Shown: one piece after another, positions 6,521-8,519 of the stretch
Numbering within the stretch: position 1 is the first letter of the stretch
How the letters are laid out: each line of letters begins with the position of its first letter
NCBI GenBank assembly: GCA_030619425.1
Contig: JAUXBJ010000044.1
Span: 1 to 8,519 of the forward strand
Origin: a bacterium
Lineage (GTDB): Bacteria; Zixibacteria; MSB-5A5; GN15; FEB-12
Length of the DNA: 8,519 nucleotides
Reading direction: 5' to 3'
Translations under genes and position numbers: made by a program
The notes under the pieces: generated by a model
What the model was told of the DNA's origin: nothing
Databases searched by the model: none
The model's input: only the letters and a program-made list of their open reading frames with translations

Positions 6521-6613
6521 ACAATGGTTTGAGGAGCTTCCTGTTTTTGGAATGAGACCGGAGAGGTGGTGCTAGAGTTTTCTGATGGTCGTTGATCTTG
6601 GCTTGGAACGTTG

Positions 6614-8452
6614 ATGGGAGACTGGCTCAAGGTCCAATCTCGCCGGCTACGGTTGTTTTCTTGGCCTGATGATGTTTTCGGGGTGGTGGTTCTGGCCTTC
6701 GCGGCTCTTCAGGTGCTCTTGCAGGCCTCCCACCTGGCCTGGGGATTCGAATATGTTGTCACCCGAGTCATGGTGGACGATGCCTTTTATTATCTTCAAC
6801 CGGCATTGAATCTCTGGCGCTACGGGTTCGTGACGTTCGACGGAATTCACACAACCAACGGGTTCCAGATGCTGTGGTTCTTGATCCTCTGTCCTGTGGC
6901 GGGGTTGGTTGGAGATCCGACAGTCTTGGCGATGGCGGCCCTGGTCCTGTGTATATTTTTGAACGGCCTGACACACTGGGGGTTGCTGAAAATTGGACGA
7001 GAGGTTGGAAGCCCAATCACGGGTCTTTTTCTGAGTGGTCTGTGGTTCGGCCTCAATGTGGCGACCAACACCTACTGGACCGGGATGGAAAATGCACTTC
7101 ATGCGTTGATTTTTTGCATCTCATTGTTGGTGTTTCTGAGGTTTACCAACTCAAGCCTCATCGGTCGAGCCCCGAGTCCGATGCCGCTGGCGGTCTTTTT
7201 GGTGCTCAACGCCTGGTGCCGGCTCGATGCCGCCGTTTATTCGATCGTAATGTTCCTTGCCGCTGGGGTCGTCGCCTGGCTGGCCGGCAGGCGATTCAAC
7301 CGGCCGTTCAGGAGCATAGTTCTGCCTTTTGTGATCGCAGGATGTGTTGCAGCGATTGGGGCAGGTTGGCTTCTGGGGCTATTCCGTTTGATGGGTGGTT
7401 CGTGGCTTCCGGTTTCTGCCCTGGTCAAGAGTGCAGCCCCTGCACCGGATTCCGTATCCTATTTCGGAGACGAGGTGCTTTTGACCCTGAGCCAAGGATT
7501 CCCAGAATCTGGTGTTGTGGCAGTCCGAGAACCGCTGGCAACGATGGCCGGACTGACGGCTTTGGTGGTCTTGGGTTGCATTTTTTTCCTTGATTGGTCT
7601 GTTTCGCGGTCGGCGAAGGCTGAGGGCCCCGGGGAGGAAAATTCTCAATCCCGTCTTCAGGCAGGAAGCGCGGGACTGAAGTCTGCACTGGTCCTTGCGT
7701 CCGGGACAGTTGTGTTGTACCTCATCGTTGCCGGGATGTTGAGGCCGGGCACCTATGGCGCGCTGGTGGTGGTGGCTCTCGTGATCGACAGTGTGTTTCT
7801 GCGCTCGGAGGGCCCCTCAAAGAGCTTCCGGATTGCTGTAGTTGTGGTGTCCCTCGGCGTGGTGATGCATGCGTGCATTTTTGTTGGTGCGGGCCTTCGG
7901 GCACCGATGCTGTCAACCTGGTACCGGGCGCCATCCAACCTGGCTTGGATCCTGATTTTTGCCTTTGTTGCGGATGTCGTATGCCGGTTTTTCCCTTCGA
8001 GGGCGGTCGCCCTGAGAGGCTCTGTCATGGTGATGGTGGGAATTTTGGCCGTGGGAGGACTGGCCACATTCTCGGAAGGACTGATTGCTTCACCGATATA
8101 CCAGGCCCGGTACGCTGCGGCACGATGGGTTTCGGAAAACCTCGAGCCGGACGCTATTCTTGCCTCTTGGAATGCGGGTCAGATCGGCTATCTCTCGGAG
8201 AGGCAGGTCGTCAATCTGGACGGTTTGATGAACAGCGCCGAGTATCTTGAAGAGCGACGGCAGCCGGGGTTTGACCTTGGCGAATACCTGTCGGCGAATA
8301 ATGTCGGCTATGTGGTTGATTATTCTCTGCCCGAGGAACTCCGGCGTTCAGTGGATGTGATTCAGGTCTTTCCGACTCAGACGGGCTGGCGGCCGGTGGT
8401 CGTCTATAGGTTCGAAAGTGCTGCGGTTGCAGCAGTAGTATCAAACCCATGA
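6614..8452 (+). CDS. Polytopic GT-C-like membrane glycosyltransferase
   Basis: The 612-residue protein is very hydrophobic, with about ten or more membrane segments between residues 20 and 490 and a C-terminal soluble domain at about 495-612. Three features fit the GT-C class, which uses lipid-phosphate sugars on the outer face of the inner membrane. VDDAFYY (54-60) lies in the first large loop, where the acidic catalytic motif is expected. TNTYWTGMENALHAL (151-165) resembles the G-M/L-E-T/S block of bacterial GT-C proteins. CRLDAAVYS (202-210) resembles their R-P-D/E block. The C-terminal stretch ARYAAARWVSENLEPDAIL (498-516) and SWNAGQIGYLSERQVVNLDG (518-537) recur in membrane mannosyl- or arabinosyltransferase-like proteins. 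The start is ATG 6614, with GGA at 6605-6607; an adjacent in-frame TTG at 6611 is less likely. The stop overlaps the next gene as ATGA. Sugar and acceptor are unknown. Confidence 0.8.
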   Translation: MGDWLKVQSRRLRLFSWPDDVFGVVVLAFAALQVLLQASHLAWGFEYVVTRVMVDDAFYYLQPALNLWRYGFVTFDGIHTTNGFQMLWFLILCPVAGLVGDPTVLAMAALVLCIFLNGLTHWGLLKIGREVGSPITGLFLSGLWFGLNVATNTYWTGMENALHALIFCISLLVFLRFTNSSLIGRAPSPMPLAVFLVLNAWCRLDAAVYSIVMFLAAGVVAWLAGRRFNRPFRSIVLPFVIAGCVAAIGAGWLLGLFRLMGGSWLPVSALVKSAAPAPDSVSYFGDEVLLTLSQGFPESGVVAVREPLATMAGLTALVVLGCIFFLDWSVSRSAKAEGPGEENSQSRLQAGSAGLKSALVLASGTVVLYLIVAGMLRPGTYGALVVVALVIDSVFLRSEGPSKSFRIAVVVVSLGVVMHACIFVGAGLRAPMLSTWYRAPSNLAWILIFAFVADVVCRFFPSRAVALRGSVMVMVGILAVGGLATFSEGLIASPIYQARYAAARWVSENLEPDAILASWNAGQIGYLSERQVVNLDGLMNSAEYLEERRQPGFDLGEYLSANNVGYVVDYSLPEELRRSVDVIQVFPTQTGWRPVVVYRFESAAVAAVVSNP

Positions 8453-8519
8453 CGGGTCGCGTGGCAGTGGTTGTCGTATCCTATTTTTCGGCTGAGGATC
8501 TGGGAGGCTGTCTGGCCGA
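8449..8519 (+). CDS. GT2 family glycosyltransferase, N-terminus only (rhamnosyltransferase-like)
   Basis: Only 23 complete codons are inside the window: MTGRVAVVVVSYFSAED followed by LGGCLA. The VVVVSYxSAEDLxxCL pattern is the first beta-strand and helix of the GT-A fold in GT2 enzymes such as WbbL-type rhamnosyltransferases; the usual Asn after SY is Phe here. The ATG overlaps the stop of the GT-C gene (ATGA), so the two are co-translated. There is no clear ribosome site of its own. The gene continues beyond the window edge. Confidence 0.75.
   Translation, partial: MTGRVAVVVVSYFSAEDLGGCLA

Larger units (their letters stand above)
6375..6613. promoter_or_regulatory. Divergent intergenic region, presumed to hold both promoters
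   Basis: These 239 bases separate the minus-strand SGNH gene from the plus-strand GT-C gene, so both transcripts most likely start here. I could not find a -35/-10 pair with good spacing on either strand; TGTAAT on the minus strand (about 6489-6494) is the nearest -10-like hexamer but lacks a matching -35. The region holds two copies of GTGGTCCCCA. Confidence 0.4.

Noticed and set aside
6375..6613. Candidate sigma-70 and sigma-54 promoters in the divergent spacer.
   Set aside because: TGTAAT (minus strand) lacks a -35 at 16-18 bases, and the GGCACCTTGC string does not have the 10-base GG-to-GC spacing of sigma-54 sites.
6874..7593. A 239-codon plus-strand frame inside the GT-C gene.
   Set aside because: It is an alternative frame of a gene with clear membrane topology and motifs; its product is a Cys/Trp/Arg-rich shadow.
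1..8519. tRNA/rRNA genes, CRISPR arrays, transposases or phage genes, and an undescribed defence system.
   Set aside because: No cloverleaf, repeat-spacer pattern, DDE or integrase motif, or defence-type domain was seen. The contents are explained by surface-glycan genes.

Overview
The window is part of a cell-surface polysaccharide (O-antigen-like) biosynthesis and export locus. It probably comes from a Gram-negative bacterium: it carries a Wzm/Wzt-type ABC exporter pair, glycosyltransferases, a small methyltransferase, a fucose-nucleotide synthase relic and a membrane-anchored SGNH hydrolase. Most genes look moderately GC-rich (very roughly mid to upper 50s percent by sampling lines by eye). 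No ribosomal or other lineage-specific marker is present, so no genus is proposed.

Left, plus strand (about 1-4027): a probable 3' end of an upstream gene, then a tightly packed operon. It runs wzm permease (116-997, TTG start), wzt ATPase with a C-terminal carbohydrate-recognition domain (997-2271, one-base overlap), a class I SAM methyltransferase (2280-3011), a doubtful 51-codon ORF (3018-3173) and a GT2-like sugar transferase (3170-4027). The last gene is conspicuously AT-rich compared with everything around it and looks imported. The methyltransferase directly after a Wzt that carries a C-terminal domain invites the idea of a chain-capping and cap-recognition export pair, as known for E. 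coli O8/O9a. That is inference.

Middle, minus strand (about 4110-6374): an SGNH/GDSL-type hydrolase or acyl-esterase with an N-terminal membrane anchor (5112-6374, GTG start), followed by a 5'-truncated GDP-L-fucose synthase (4110-4922). The latter keeps its Ser/Tyr/Lys catalytic residues, but the N-terminal NADP-binding Rossmann motif is absent in all three minus-strand frames. It is called a pseudogene.

Right, plus strand (about 6614-8519): after a 239-bp divergent intergenic region, a 612-residue polytopic GT-C-like membrane glycosyltransferase (6614-8452). It is coupled by an ATGA overlap to the start of a GT2 rhamnosyltransferase-like gene that runs off the window (8449-8519).

Together the genes describe assembly of a glycan on the cytoplasmic face, possible methylation, ABC export, and further glycosylation or acyl editing at the membrane. 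The truncated fucose synthase and the AT-rich transferase show that the locus has been remodelled by deletion and gene acquisition. No RNA gene, CRISPR array, insertion sequence or convincing rho-independent terminator was seen.
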